Shown here: positions 9,652 through 18,864 of the stretch, one piece after another
How the letters are laid out: every line of letters begins with the position of its first letter
How positions within the stretch are numbered: the stretch's first letter is position 1
Assembly: GCA_029553375.1 (NCBI GenBank)
Contig: JAKPCH010000048.1
Location: 5,001-62,156, forward strand
Reading direction: 5' to 3'
Origin: Deltaproteobacteria bacterium
GTDB taxonomy: Bacteria > Desulfobacterota > Syntrophia > Syntrophales > UBA8958
DNA length: 57,156 nucleotides
Program-made: the position numbers and the translations under genes
The notes under the pieces: model-generated
Told to the model about the DNA's origin: nothing
What the model saw: only the letters and a program-made list of their open reading frames with translations
Databases searched by the model: none

Positions 9652-9698
9652 GGCTTTGACCAACGGAAGAAATTCATAGGAAAGGATTGATTCCCCTT

Positions 9699-10928
9699 AT
9701 GAGAACCTTTCGCACCCCCTTTCTTGCCGTCCTCCTTTTCTACCTTTTCCTCAAACCCGTCTTCGCCGGCGATTTGGCCTACGCCGTCCAGGTCGGAGCC
9801 TTCGTGAAGGAAAACAACGCCCTGGCCCTGACGGACAAATTGACGAAAGCAGGCTATATGGTCACCGTGCGGGAGGAACCGGCCGCCGAGGGAGAACGGA
9901 CCCTCAGGAAGGTCCTCGTCGGCCCGTACGAGACGAGATCCGAGGCCATGCGGGCGGGGCGGGATCTGAAACAGAAGGGCTTCGCCGCGGGTCACCCGAT
10001 CCTGCGGGTCCTGCCGACGCCGGAGGCGGGGGTGGAGAAACCGCGGGAGCTGGCCCAGGCCAAGACGGCCGCGACGGATGTCTCCCCGGCCGAAACGGTC
10101 AAGGCGGAGCCCAAACCTCCCGCCGCCCCTTCCCCGCCATCCACCGGTGGTATCGAGGCGGCCCTCAAGGAAGGGATCAGGCAGTACCGGGACGAAAACT
10201 ACGAGGAGGCCATCGAGGTCCTCGCCCAGGCCCGCCGCCAAGACCCGAAGAGCTCGACGGCCGCCTTCTTCCTCGGCCTCGCCTACAAGCAGACCAACGA
10301 CTTCACCCAGGCGGCGGCCCAGATGCGCGACGCCGTCACCCTGACCCCGCCGATAAGGGAGGCGGTCATCGAGCTCATCGACCTCCTCAACCAGCTGGAC
10401 CAGGTGGAGGAGGCCATGAAGTGGGTCGCCGTCGCCGAGCGGGACGGGCTGTTCCCCGCCAAGACCGCCTTCCTCAAGGGGCTCCTCCTCACCAAACAGC
10501 GGCGGTTCGATGAGGCCGTCGTCGCCTTCGAAAAGTCGAAGGAGCTGGAGAAGGGTTACACCCAGGCGGCGGACCTCCAGATCGGCCTGGCCTACCTCCA
10601 GAACCGCAAGTTCACCAAGGCCCGGGAACGTTTCCAGGCCTCCATCACCCAGGACCCCCTGTCGGACCTGGCGTCCTACGCCCGGCGCTACCAGGACATC
10701 GTGGAGGAGCAGAGCTTTCTCCAGCGGCCCCTGAGGATCACCTTGGGCGTCAGCGGCCAGTACGACACCAACATGCTCCAGGAACCGGCGACCTTCCCCG
10801 GTCTCCCCGACTCGGGCGAGGAGAGGACGATGCTCCTGAACTCATCCTTACCGTTTGGACTACGTCCCCATCCTCCCGGGGAACTGGCTCTTCAACGCCT
10901 CCGCGGGCGTCGTCAACAAACTTCATGA
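9699..10928 (+). CDS. SPOR-TPR protein, N-terminal part of a frameshifted outer-membrane barrel (Slam-like)
   Basis: From ATG 9699 the protein has a signal peptide ending VFA, then a SPOR-like peptidoglycan-binding domain (about residues 25-95: AYAVQVGAFVKENNA, VLVGPYETRSEA), a proline/alanine linker, and several TPR units (about 150-335, e.g. YRDENYEEAIEVLAQAR, FFLGLAYKQTNDFTQAA). From about residue 345 it enters a beta-barrel (LRITLGVSGQYDTNM). The frame then breaks near 10839-10854 and the last 25 or so residues here are out-of-frame; the barrel continues in the +1 frame as the next entry. TPR plus a roughly 295-residue barrel resembles Slam (DUF560) exporters; polysaccharide porins of PgaA/BcsC type are the alternative. 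Confidence 0.85.
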   Translation: MRTFRTPFLAVLLFYLFLKPVFAGDLAYAVQVGAFVKENNALALTDKLTKAGYMVTVREEPAAEGERTLRKVLVGPYETRSEAMRAGRDLKQKGFAAGHPILRVLPTPEAGVEKPRELAQAKTAATDVSPAETVKAEPKPPAAPSPPSTGGIEAALKEGIRQYRDENYEEAIEVLAQARRQDPKSSTAAFFLGLAYKQTNDFTQAAAQMRDAVTLTPPIREAVIELIDLLNQLDQVEEAMKWVAVAERDGLFPAKTAFLKGLLLTKQRRFDEAVVAFEKSKELEKGYTQAADLQIGLAYLQNRKFTKARERFQASITQDPLSDLASYARRYQDIVEEQSFLQRPLRITLGVSGQYDTNMLQEPATFPGLPDSGEERTMLLNSSLPFGLRPHPPGELALQRLRGRRQQTS

Positions 10929-11619
10929 GAAGAACTCCACCCGCTACGACCTCTTCGCCAACACCTTCTCCGTCGCCCCCGGTTACAACGCCGGCCGTTT
11001 CGCCTTCAACCTCCTGGGGAACTACACCCACGTCCTGAAACGGGGGGACTACGAAAACCAGGGGGGAGGATACCGCCGTTATTCGGAAAATTTCTCCGTG
11101 GGGCCTCAGGTTAGATTCCTCGCCGCCCCCAATCACATCCTCGAGGTCTTCGCGGGTTACCAGAAGAAGAACTACTTCAAGACGACGCCCCCGGGGAGTC
11201 CCCAGGAGGACATGAGCGCCGGCGGTTTCGACGGCTACCTGGGCTGGATGTGGATCTTCGCCAACGGCGGCCTTCTCAACACCCGGGCGGGGATGACGGT
11301 GGACAACGCCGACGGCCTCTACTGGAACGCCAGGAACTACAAGCTCTCCCTCAACCTCTTGCAGCCCCTCTGGCCCAACAAGGTCAATCTCCAGCTCGGG
11401 GGCGAGTACAGCCTCGTGGCCTACACGGCGGAAAACGCCAATTTCAACAGCGTCATCAGGCTCGACCAGATCTACACGGGCATCGTGGGGATCAACTGGA
11501 ACATCAACCGCCACGTCACGGCCCTCCTGCAGTACACGGGCATCGTGGCCAACTCCAACATCTTCATCTACGATTACAGCCGTTCCATCTGGTCGGCGGG
11601 TCTGGAGTTCCGTTTCTGA
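10855..11619 (+). CDS. Beta-barrel C-terminal part of the frameshifted SPOR-TPR-barrel protein
   Basis: Open frame offset by +1 from the preceding gene; it has no Shine-Dalgarno or signal peptide and only a TTG near its beginning, so it is best read as the continuation of that gene. About 254 residues of alternating aromatic/hydrophobic strands (WLFNASAGVV, FNLLGNYTHVL, HILEVFAGYQKKNYF, VNLQLGGEYSLVAY) ending in ...SAGLEFRF, with the terminal phenylalanine that BAM-inserted outer-membrane proteins usually have. The joined barrel would be about 295 residues, matching a 14-strand DUF560/Slam barrel. Real mutation or sequence error cannot be told apart here. Confidence 0.8.
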   Translation: MDYVPILPGNWLFNASAGVVNKLHEKNSTRYDLFANTFSVAPGYNAGRFAFNLLGNYTHVLKRGDYENQGGGYRRYSENFSVGPQVRFLAAPNHILEVFAGYQKKNYFKTTPPGSPQEDMSAGGFDGYLGWMWIFANGGLLNTRAGMTVDNADGLYWNARNYKLSLNLLQPLWPNKVNLQLGGEYSLVAYTAENANFNSVIRLDQIYTGIVGINWNINRHVTALLQYTGIVANSNIFIYDYSRSIWSAGLEFRF

Positions 11620-11653
11620 CGAACGGGGTGAGACAAGAAAAGGAGTGATCACC

Positions 11654-14600
11654 ATGAAGAAAAGTCGCCTTCATCTTTTCGCGTTTGCCTTCGCGATCAT
11701 CCTGGGGGTCCTCTTCTCGGCCGTCCCCGTCGCGGCGGCCCCGGTGGGCAAGGTTACGTCCCTGGAGGGGCGGATCGACATAACACCGGCGGGCGCCAAG
11801 GAGGCCGTGCCCGCGGCGGTGGGCACCACCGTGAACACCGGCGACATCATCCGGGCGAAAAGCAAATCCAAGGCCGAGGTGACCTTCACGGACGGGAACA
11901 TCCTCCGCGTCGGCGAGAACAGCCGGGTCCGCGTCACGAACTACAACCCCGAGGAGGGGCAGAAGAACTACTTCAACCTCTTCCGGGGAAAGACCCAGAC
12001 GGTGGTGAACAATCTCAAGAAGGGCTCCACCCTCGAGGTCCACACGCCGACGGCCATCTGCGGCGTCCGCGGCACCATCTTCGTGAGCATGTACATCAAC
12101 GGCCAGAGCAGTTTCGTCTTCTCCCGCGGCGCCGGTTACGGCTACAACATCAACCGGCCCGACCGGGTCGTGGAGATCCCCACGAAGGTCATGATGATCG
12201 TCCCCCGGCCCGACCGTCTCCCCCTCCTCCGCCCCGCCTCGGAAAGCGAGATCGACCAGCACCTGAAAGACACCACCCCCGCCAAGGAGGGAGAGAAGAA
12301 AGAGGAAGCGAAGGAAGAGGAAAAGAAACAGGCGGACAAGGGTGAGGCCAAGGAGGAGAAGCCGGCCAAGGAAGAGGCGAAAAAAGAGGAGAAGAAAGAA
12401 GAGGCCAAGAAGGAGGAGCCCGCCAAGACGGACCAGGGTCAGCAGGGGGCCAAGCAGGAACAGACGACCACCCCGCAGGCCACCGGCGCCGAAGGCCAGC
12501 AGCAACAACAGCAGACCGGCTCAACCACGGAAACAACGGCGACGTCTCCCGCCGCCCCTCCGCCCACGGATCCGGCCATGCTCGAGCAGCAGCTCGCCCA
12601 GCTTCAGCAGGAACAGACGACCCAGCAGCAACAACAACAAAAACAACAGGAACAGGTGATCGAACCCCAGAAGGACACGACGCCACCGACGATCACCTTT
12701 ACGTCCACGCCCCCCGCCCAGTCGGATGACGACAGCGCAACGATCGCCTACAGCGCCAACGAGAAGAGCGACTTCCAGTACCGGATCGACAACGGCCCCT
12801 GGCAGGCCGGCCCCACCTCGGCCACGGAGGGGAGCACCAAAATCGCGGATCTAACAGAGGGGGACCACACCTTCACCGTCAAGGCGGCCGACGCCCTCGG
12901 TAACACCTCGGAGAAGAGCTACAGCTGGAAGACGGACTACAGCACGGGTCCTGAGGTGACGATCACTCCCCAGTCCGCCGTCCCCGCCGGCAAGGGCGTC
13001 ACGGACGTCACGGTGAACCTCGCCAGCACAGATACCACCTACCGCTACAAGCTCGACGACGGGGCCTATCAGGAGACGACGGACGAGAAGATCACCCTGA
13101 CGGGTCTCGGTGCAGGCGACCACACCCTCAGTGTCTTCGGCAGGAACGACGCCGGCAAGAGGGGCAGGGAGACGCAGCAGGCCTTCCGCATCAACCGTTA
13201 CGACTCCTTGCCCGGTAAGATCTGGCTGTCGAACGACATCACCAGTCAAGAGGTGAAGGCCGATATCGCCGGCATCGCCGACGCCGACTGGGGGAGCTGG
13301 GCACTCCAGGCATCGGGCTCCGGCACGCCGACCTCTACCTGGAATTCCCACGCCGGCAGCAGTCACAGCGGAGATGATACTCAAACCTACTGGTTGATCC
13401 GCGCCGATGGCCAGGCCGCTGACGGAAGCATCACCGGTACCTCCACGGCGGATCTCCTCAAACTGGCCAAAGGCAGCGATGGCAAGACCCTCTGGAACGA
13501 TTCCTTCCTGGGTCGTACCAACGAACCCCAGCATGGTTCTGTTACGGGCACATACGGTAATTCCACCTGGAGTATCGAGGATAAGGGCACGGGCATCTAC
13601 ATTGAAGAGGCCCTCAAGTGGTACATCGAGACCCTGGCCAGCGAGTCGCCCGATTACTTCCGCCGGTGGAACAACACAGAGAAGAAGATGGATCGGGACC
13701 AGAACAGCAATCTCTATGGCCTTGTCGGCAGTACGGATGGTCCCTGGTCATCGCCTGCCTTCTTGGGCTTGGGTGGCTATAAGAACGACAACAACTGGCG
13801 TCTCTGGGTTGTGGATGTGGCTGGAGACGGCTCCGACGGCTCCCGTTTCCGGGGCGGCATAGGAGGAGTTTTATCCAGCGGCACCGCCACCGAGGACCGT
13901 TATCCCCTCGAGGGCCTGGGGCGGGTGATCTACATCCGTGAGGTCGATGGTAAATATATGACCGGATATCTCAACCTCGAGGACCTCGCCGGTGACGCCT
14001 ACGGAGCCATCGGCATGTGGCGTTTCACGGGCAGCCTTAAAGGTCCGGGGGACGAGGGGGAGACACAGTACAAACCCTCCGAGCTCGACGGCCATCTCGT
14101 CGAGTCCGCCCCCCTGAAGAGGACCATCGCGGCCCAAGGCGGATCACTTCAGGGCCGGGCCTGGACAAGGACGGTTCACCTGGAGGACCAGACGTGGAAG
14201 CTATACAGGAGTGAGATGGGGGGCACCTACAACGGGCCGCCTGTCGGTGTCAACACCGGAGGCATCGACATGAACAACGGGCGGGAGGTGAACTACTCCT
14301 TAGGGACGATCGACTTCCAAAAGTGGGAGGACGAGACGGGCCTGATCAAGGGCACGATGGAGAGTAAACAGCTGTCGTGGAAATACCAGGGGACCGCCAG
14401 TGGCAGCCTCATCGGCGACCGTAATGACTCCGGCGGATGGGAGGCCCTCGCCAGCGGCGTCCAAAGGTCGGAGAAACTTGCCTTCGCTTCTCTCATCGGC
14501 CAATGGGGCCAGGACGGCTCCATAAAGAGGCGGCCCCTGGTCTATTCCCGTCAGCCCATCTATACCCAGACAAAGGTGGCCGACGTGACGGCCCCCATAC

Positions 14601-17600
14601 GGATCGAGGTTTCTCCCGCCTCCGGGTATGAGAGCCATACCTGGATTGCCCCGTCGACGGGCGGCGACAAGACCCAGTACTTCCCCGTTTTCCCCAACAA
14701 CACGGGCCTGAAGACGTATGTCAAAACACCGTATCCCTCCGCCCGCTACGAAAAGGGCGACTCCTACGAGCGGATCCGTTACTTCCTCTTCCGAAAGGGG
14801 GACAACTACTTCAGCGTCAAGGCCCCCGGCGACACGGGCGGTTTTGACGTGACGGTTTACGACGCCGACAACAATAAAATCGACCAGCGCACCGTCTCCT
14901 CCCAGAGCGGCGTGTCATGGTACAACCTCTACCGTCTCGAGGTGCCTTCGGACCCGGCGGATCCGACCTCCTTGTGGTTGTATGTCGACGAGAGTGGCAA
15001 CTACACCGCCTTGGGCGACAGGCCCATCATCGATTACGAGGTCGTCACCGAAGACGGCGGCATCCAGGGGATCCTCGGGGGGACCCAGAGCCTCTTTGCG
15101 GGTGACGGCAAGGACATCCCCGTGCGCCTCATGGGTTCCTACACGGGCGGCCTCGAGTTCAACCGCACCTGGTCCCAGACCTTGGCTGCTTACGACAGTG
15201 ACAGCGCCCGCTATGTCACCTACGACCAGAACCCCGGGACCTATTTCGGCGTCCTGGGCGGCACCCTGAGGCCTGAGGCGGAAAAAACGGAGGGGGTCTT
15301 CCACGCCCTCATCATCGGCGCCGACGGCAAAGCGGGCCTCTTCCGCGGTTCCTTCGGCAAGGACGGGACGGGCGCCATCTACCCCCACCTCCTCATCCAG
15401 GAAGAGGGTCAGCCCGACAGGCGCCTCTGGGAGGCCGACGGCTCCCTCAGCCGCTACGACCTCGGCGTGGCCTCGGGGATCGACCCGGCGGACCTGACGG
15501 GGCCCTGGTTCCAGATTCAGGATGAACCGTCCGGCGACAGCTACGACTTCTGGGAGGGGGAGAACAGCTACCTCGGCCGCATCCACGCCTCCACTTGGGA
15601 TGCCTCACGGCAGATGCATGCCCACTCGGGAGGATTCCTCCTCGAGGGTCCTTCCTACCGGGACTCCATGTGGGCCCGCCAGGACTACTTTGACCTGTGG
15701 CACCTCGTAAAAGATGCGGGGGCGAACCTGGGGGTGTTCTCGTGGCGGAGCCTCGGGGCCTACACCCGGCAGAGCTCGGCCGACCGGTGGATCTTCGACG
15801 CCGAGTTCGAGGAGAGTCACAAGGGAAACAGCTCCTTCAGCGCCCATCTCTTCTCCTTCGGCACTTTCGGTGACGAGCCGAGCCTCTTGAAAGGCCGGGC
15901 CCTCGGCTACTTCGGTTCGGGCCAAGGCGGGCTGACGGCCATCGCTGCGGGTGACACCGTGGGGACCTACAACGAAGGCAGCGACGACCACTACCGCTAT
16001 GACACCTTCACGGCCGTGACGACGGGTACCTGGCTCAATACCCAAAAATACCTCGAGCTGATGGGTTCCGAGGCCGGGCGGGCGATCCTGGACGGCCTGG
16101 GCTATCCCACCCAGGAGGTCGCCCTCGACGCGGACTCCCGAGACCTGACGGGGGCGTTGGCCAGCAAGCCGGACCAGGCGGTCACGGTCAACGGCTTCCG
16201 CATCTTCTCGCCGAAAGACAACGACCTAATAAAAGTCTTTGCCTCCCAAGGCCTCACCTCGCAGGCGACCTATGCCACGGATGCCCTCTACCCCGTGACG
16301 GGCCAGAGCCCAGACTATCCCGTTTTCGGTGTCATGAGGAGTCAGTACAAGAATACGGAAGATTCACGCTGGCTTGGTTCCCTGGAAGGTTTCGGGGTGT
16401 TTAAAAAAGGTGACGGCACCATCTTCCAGGGCAATTTCAACGGCGTCGCGGCGGGCACCTACGGGACGGGCTTCTCCGGCACCGCCCAGGGCGAGGTCTT
16501 CGAATCGACCCTCCTCAGTCGCTTCGACACCCAGCTCAAATACTATCAATACGCGAGCGGCAACTGGAGTGTTGTAGAGACGGGAAAGATCGACGGTCTT
16601 ATGGGGTCATCCAACCCCACCATTTGGCGGGAGAACGGTTATTATCCTACCTCTTTGGACATCTCCATGTTCGGCGTTTGGCATGGAGGCGACAACCCCG
16701 TCCACAGGGGCCACATCTTCCGTACGGAGAGCTACCCCACCAACTACACCGACGGCACCACAACGACGACGACGGGCCACTCCTACTGGGGCTACCTGAC
16801 GGGCATTCACCAGGTCACGGACGGTACCCAGGACGGCATCGAGGCGCTCCTGACGGGGATTTTCCTGGACAAGGAGAAGAAGGTGGGCTTCGTGATGGGC
16901 CAGATCGGCGGCCCCGAGGCGTGGAGCGACCCATACGGCTGGGGTTTCGACTGGTCACGCCAGACCTTTGTGGCCTATCCCAAAGAAACGGGCACCCTCC
17001 TTACCGAGATCGCCTCCGCCACCACCGTGACGGCCCCGTCTCTCAAGGACAGCATCCTACAGACGGATTACACCTATCGCGGTGGTGTGATGGCGCCGTC
17101 CGAAGAGGGGGTCATCGGCCGCTTCTTTGACGCCAACAACCAGGTCGTCGGTGATCCCATCACCATGGCGGCCGTCGGCACGGCGACGGTGTCGACGGTA
17201 GACGACGAAAACATCAAGAACAAACTCGGGGTCTGGTCCACGGAGCTCTACGGTTACGGCGGCGGCCTCCCGACACACGACCTCTGGATCGGCATGGTTC
17301 AGACCCCCGCCTCCGACGAACCACCGACCAAGCTCACGGGGGCCAACATCTACGGCGAACCCTGGCAGAACGGCCGGGTCGCGGGCCATGTCCTGGGTCA
17401 CTGGGCGAGCCTGGAGGGTGCCTCTGGTATCACCTTCGGCAGACTCCTCGGGACCTTCGACCCGTCCAACTACACCTACCAGGCCGTCATGGCCGGGGGA
17501 TTCCTCGAGACGTCCCTCTACCTCTCCCTGGCCGTCAGCGCTGAAGGGCGACAGACCCTGAGGGACATCAACATCCCCTGCGTCCAGGTCGGCAATGTCA

Positions 17601-17977
17601 ACCTCGCCGGACAAAACGAGTCTCTGCAGGTAACGATGAATGACGTCAAGTTCTTCGCCTTCTCCACGGGCCAGACCCCCCACCTATGGGCGACGAACTC
17701 CGTCGCAGGCCAAGCCAAGGTAAGCAATCCGACAGGTGCGACCGTAGACTTGTCGGGCAACAGCGGGCAGCTTAGCGCCACCTTCACCATGAAGAACTGG
17801 GATACGAACAACAATAAGTGGCTTGGTTCCGTGACGAACGGCCAGGGCAGGATCGACACGCCTGTGATCCCCAACCCCAACCTCCAGAATCTCCGGTTCC
17901 GGGGCGCCGCGGCGGGCACGATCAACGGTAACAGCTTCAGCGGTACCGCCGCCGGCGTGGTCCACAAGGCCCAGTGA
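11654..17977 (+). CDS. Giant exported FecR-domain protein with repeated beta-rich C-terminal modules
   Basis: About 2,107 residues from ATG 11654 (AGGAG eight bases upstream; GTG 11645 is an alternative). Order: Sec signal peptide ending VAAA; FecR domain (about 35-150, GDIIRAKSKSKAEVTFTDG, LRVGENSRVRV); a Lys/Glu-rich low-complexity linker (about 205-260); a Gln/Thr-rich linker (about 260-340); two Ig-like units opening TPPTITFTSTP and PEVTITPQ; then about 1,600 residues of Trp/Gly/Tyr/Asp-rich beta modules. Two copies of WLGS...FxGxAAGT...FSGTAxG occur near residues 1570 and 2055-2107. There is no lipobox. It lies 34 bases after the barrel gene, so co-expression and export through that barrel are plausible. 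I do not recognise a characterised full-length homologue. Confidence 0.93.
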   Translation: MKKSRLHLFAFAFAIILGVLFSAVPVAAAPVGKVTSLEGRIDITPAGAKEAVPAAVGTTVNTGDIIRAKSKSKAEVTFTDGNILRVGENSRVRVTNYNPEEGQKNYFNLFRGKTQTVVNNLKKGSTLEVHTPTAICGVRGTIFVSMYINGQSSFVFSRGAGYGYNINRPDRVVEIPTKVMMIVPRPDRLPLLRPASESEIDQHLKDTTPAKEGEKKEEAKEEEKKQADKGEAKEEKPAKEEAKKEEKKEEAKKEEPAKTDQGQQGAKQEQTTTPQATGAEGQQQQQQTGSTTETTATSPAAPPPTDPAMLEQQLAQLQQEQTTQQQQQQKQQEQVIEPQKDTTPPTITFTSTPPAQSDDDSATIAYSANEKSDFQYRIDNGPWQAGPTSATEGSTKIADLTEGDHTFTVKAADALGNTSEKSYSWKTDYSTGPEVTITPQSAVPAGKGVTDVTVNLASTDTTYRYKLDDGAYQETTDEKITLTGLGAGDHTLSVFGRNDAGKRGRETQQAFRINRYDSLPGKIWLSNDITSQEVKADIAGIADADWGSWALQASGSGTPTSTWNSHAGSSHSGDDTQTYWLIRADGQAADGSITGTSTADLLKLAKGSDGKTLWNDSFLGRTNEPQHGSVTGTYGNSTWSIEDKGTGIYIEEALKWYIETLASESPDYFRRWNNTEKKMDRDQNSNLYGLVGSTDGPWSSPAFLGLGGYKNDNNWRLWVVDVAGDGSDGSRFRGGIGGVLSSGTATEDRYPLEGLGRVIYIREVDGKYMTGYLNLEDLAGDAYGAIGMWRFTGSLKGPGDEGETQYKPSELDGHLVESAPLKRTIAAQGGSLQGRAWTRTVHLEDQTWKLYRSEMGGTYNGPPVGVNTGGIDMNNGREVNYSLGTIDFQKWEDETGLIKGTMESKQLSWKYQGTASGSLIGDRNDSGGWEALASGVQRSEKLAFASLIGQWGQDGSIKRRPLVYSRQPIYTQTKVADVTAPIRIEVSPASGYESHTWIAPSTGGDKTQYFPVFPNNTGLKTYVKTPYPSARYEKGDSYERIRYFLFRKGDNYFSVKAPGDTGGFDVTVYDADNNKIDQRTVSSQSGVSWYNLYRLEVPSDPADPTSLWLYVDESGNYTALGDRPIIDYEVVTEDGGIQGILGGTQSLFAGDGKDIPVRLMGSYTGGLEFNRTWSQTLAAYDSDSARYVTYDQNPGTYFGVLGGTLRPEAEKTEGVFHALIIGADGKAGLFRGSFGKDGTGAIYPHLLIQEEGQPDRRLWEADGSLSRYDLGVASGIDPADLTGPWFQIQDEPSGDSYDFWEGENSYLGRIHASTWDASRQMHAHSGGFLLEGPSYRDSMWARQDYFDLWHLVKDAGANLGVFSWRSLGAYTRQSSADRWIFDAEFEESHKGNSSFSAHLFSFGTFGDEPSLLKGRALGYFGSGQGGLTAIAAGDTVGTYNEGSDDHYRYDTFTAVTTGTWLNTQKYLELMGSEAGRAILDGLGYPTQEVALDADSRDLTGALASKPDQAVTVNGFRIFSPKDNDLIKVFASQGLTSQATYATDALYPVTGQSPDYPVFGVMRSQYKNTEDSRWLGSLEGFGVFKKGDGTIFQGNFNGVAAGTYGTGFSGTAQGEVFESTLLSRFDTQLKYYQYASGNWSVVETGKIDGLMGSSNPTIWRENGYYPTSLDISMFGVWHGGDNPVHRGHIFRTESYPTNYTDGTTTTTTGHSYWGYLTGIHQVTDGTQDGIEALLTGIFLDKEKKVGFVMGQIGGPEAWSDPYGWGFDWSRQTFVAYPKETGTLLTEIASATTVTAPSLKDSILQTDYTYRGGVMAPSEEGVIGRFFDANNQVVGDPITMAAVGTATVSTVDDENIKNKLGVWSTELYGYGGGLPTHDLWIGMVQTPASDEPPTKLTGANIYGEPWQNGRVAGHVLGHWASLEGASGITFGRLLGTFDPSNYTYQAVMAGGFLETSLYLSLAVSAEGRQTLRDINIPCVQVGNVNLAGQNESLQVTMNDVKFFAFSTGQTPHLWATNSVAGQAKVSNPTGATVDLSGNSGQLSATFTMKNWDTNNNKWLGSVTNGQGRIDTPVIPNPNLQNLRFRGAAAGTINGNSFSGTAAGVVHKAQ

Positions 17978-18019
17978 CGAGGTGCTGGGGAAATTTTAGT
18001 TGTCACTATTATTAATAAT

Positions 18020-18062
18020 CACCCTGGCCCGCCGTCACCGACGAGGGGTCAGGGTGGTTCTA
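18020..18062 (+). terminator. Probable terminator after the giant FecR-domain gene
   Basis: CACCCTG (18020-18026) pairs with CAGGGTG (18050-18056), strengthened by CCC/GGG inside. Only a short T-rich tail (GTTCTAT) follows, so strength is uncertain. Confidence 0.5.
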
Positions 18063-18245
18063 TCGGGGATGAGAAAAAGATTAGTCACTAATCAAAGTTA
18101 AATCCTTGATATCAAAAGAAAAACGGCTTTGAGTCGCAACTATTCGTAATTATTTGCGATTTGTAAACAATCAATTTTGCTGAGTATTTTGGGGGAATAT
18201 GTCTTGATGAGGTTAATGGGATCTTGGCACCGGGAGGGGAGATAA
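18063..18245. other. AT-rich non-coding gap before the first Skp-like gene
   Basis: Markedly AT-richer than the flanking genes. It contains the small palindrome ATTAGTCACTAAT near 18081-18093 and ends with the GGGAGGGGAG Shine-Dalgarno of the next gene. It probably carries that gene's promoter, but no convincing -35/-10 pair was fixed. Confidence 0.4.
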
Positions 18246-18767
18246 ACGAATAGAGTATCAGTTTTTTTATGGATATTGATCGGGGCTGTTTTTTCCCTGA
18301 CCCCGGCCGTCGGCGGGGCGGCGGGGCCGCGGATCGGGGTGGTGGACGTCCAGCGGGTCCTCAAGGAGTCCCGGGAGGTCCAGAAGGTGCGGGACAACCT
18401 CCTCCAGGACATGAAGGCGAAGCGGGAGACCCTCGCCGCCAAGGAGAGGGAGGTAAGGAATAAGGAGGAGGAGTTCAGGAAGCTGCCCCCCAAGACCCCG
18501 GCGAAACAGCGGGCCGCCAAGGCGGACGAGCTGAAGAACGCCCTGCGGGATCTCCAGTACCTCCGTCAGGACCTCGAGGCGGAGTGGAAGAGGAAGGAGA
18601 ACGACGCCATGAGGACGATCCTGGGGGAGGTCCTCCAGCTGATCAGGAAATACGCCCGCGACGAAGGATACACGACCGTCCTGGACTCGTCGGCCGTCCT
18701 GGCCTCCGACGAGGGCGTGGACATCACCAACAGGATCATCAGGCTCTACGACGAAAGCAAGAGATGA
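18246..18767 (+). CDS. Skp/OmpH-family periplasmic chaperone, copy 1 (apparent ACG start)
   Basis: Holdase that keeps unfolded outer-membrane and exported proteins soluble in the periplasm. The mature part begins PRIGVVDVQRVLKES, the Skp/OmpH opening strand, followed by a long charged helical-hairpin arm (KVRDNLLQDMKAKRETLAAKE onward) and the closing EGVDITNRIIRLYDES. The frame opens right after a TAA (18243-18245). The first codon, ACG at 18246, has GGGAGGGGAG just upstream and gives NRVSVFLWILIGAVFSL, a proper signal peptide. The first standard start, TTG 18276, would cut that peptide in half and has no ribosome site. 173 residues from ACG. A paralogue follows 97 bases downstream. Confidence 0.88.
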   Translation, partial: TNRVSVFLWILIGAVFSLTPAVGGAAGPRIGVVDVQRVLKESREVQKVRDNLLQDMKAKRETLAAKEREVRNKEEEFRKLPPKTPAKQRAAKADELKNALRDLQYLRQDLEAEWKRKENDAMRTILGEVLQLIRKYARDEGYTTVLDSSAVLASDEGVDITNRIIRLYDESKR

Positions 18768-18864
18768 GGGGCAAACCCGACCCTTATCTCCTTGTCCCCT
18801 CCCCCTTTTTCTGCTACAAGGCAGGCGTCCCCAGAAAAAATACCCCCGGGAGGTAGTGAAGATC

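Noticed and set aside
9457-9698. Cyclic-di-GMP riboswitch before the export locus
   Set aside because: The conserved core strings of the GEMM motif were not found, only generic hairpins.
12280-12665. Gln/Lys/Glu-rich tract in the giant gene as a DNA repeat array or CRISPR
   Set aside because: Codons vary along the tract; it is protein low complexity, not regular DNA repeats or spacers.
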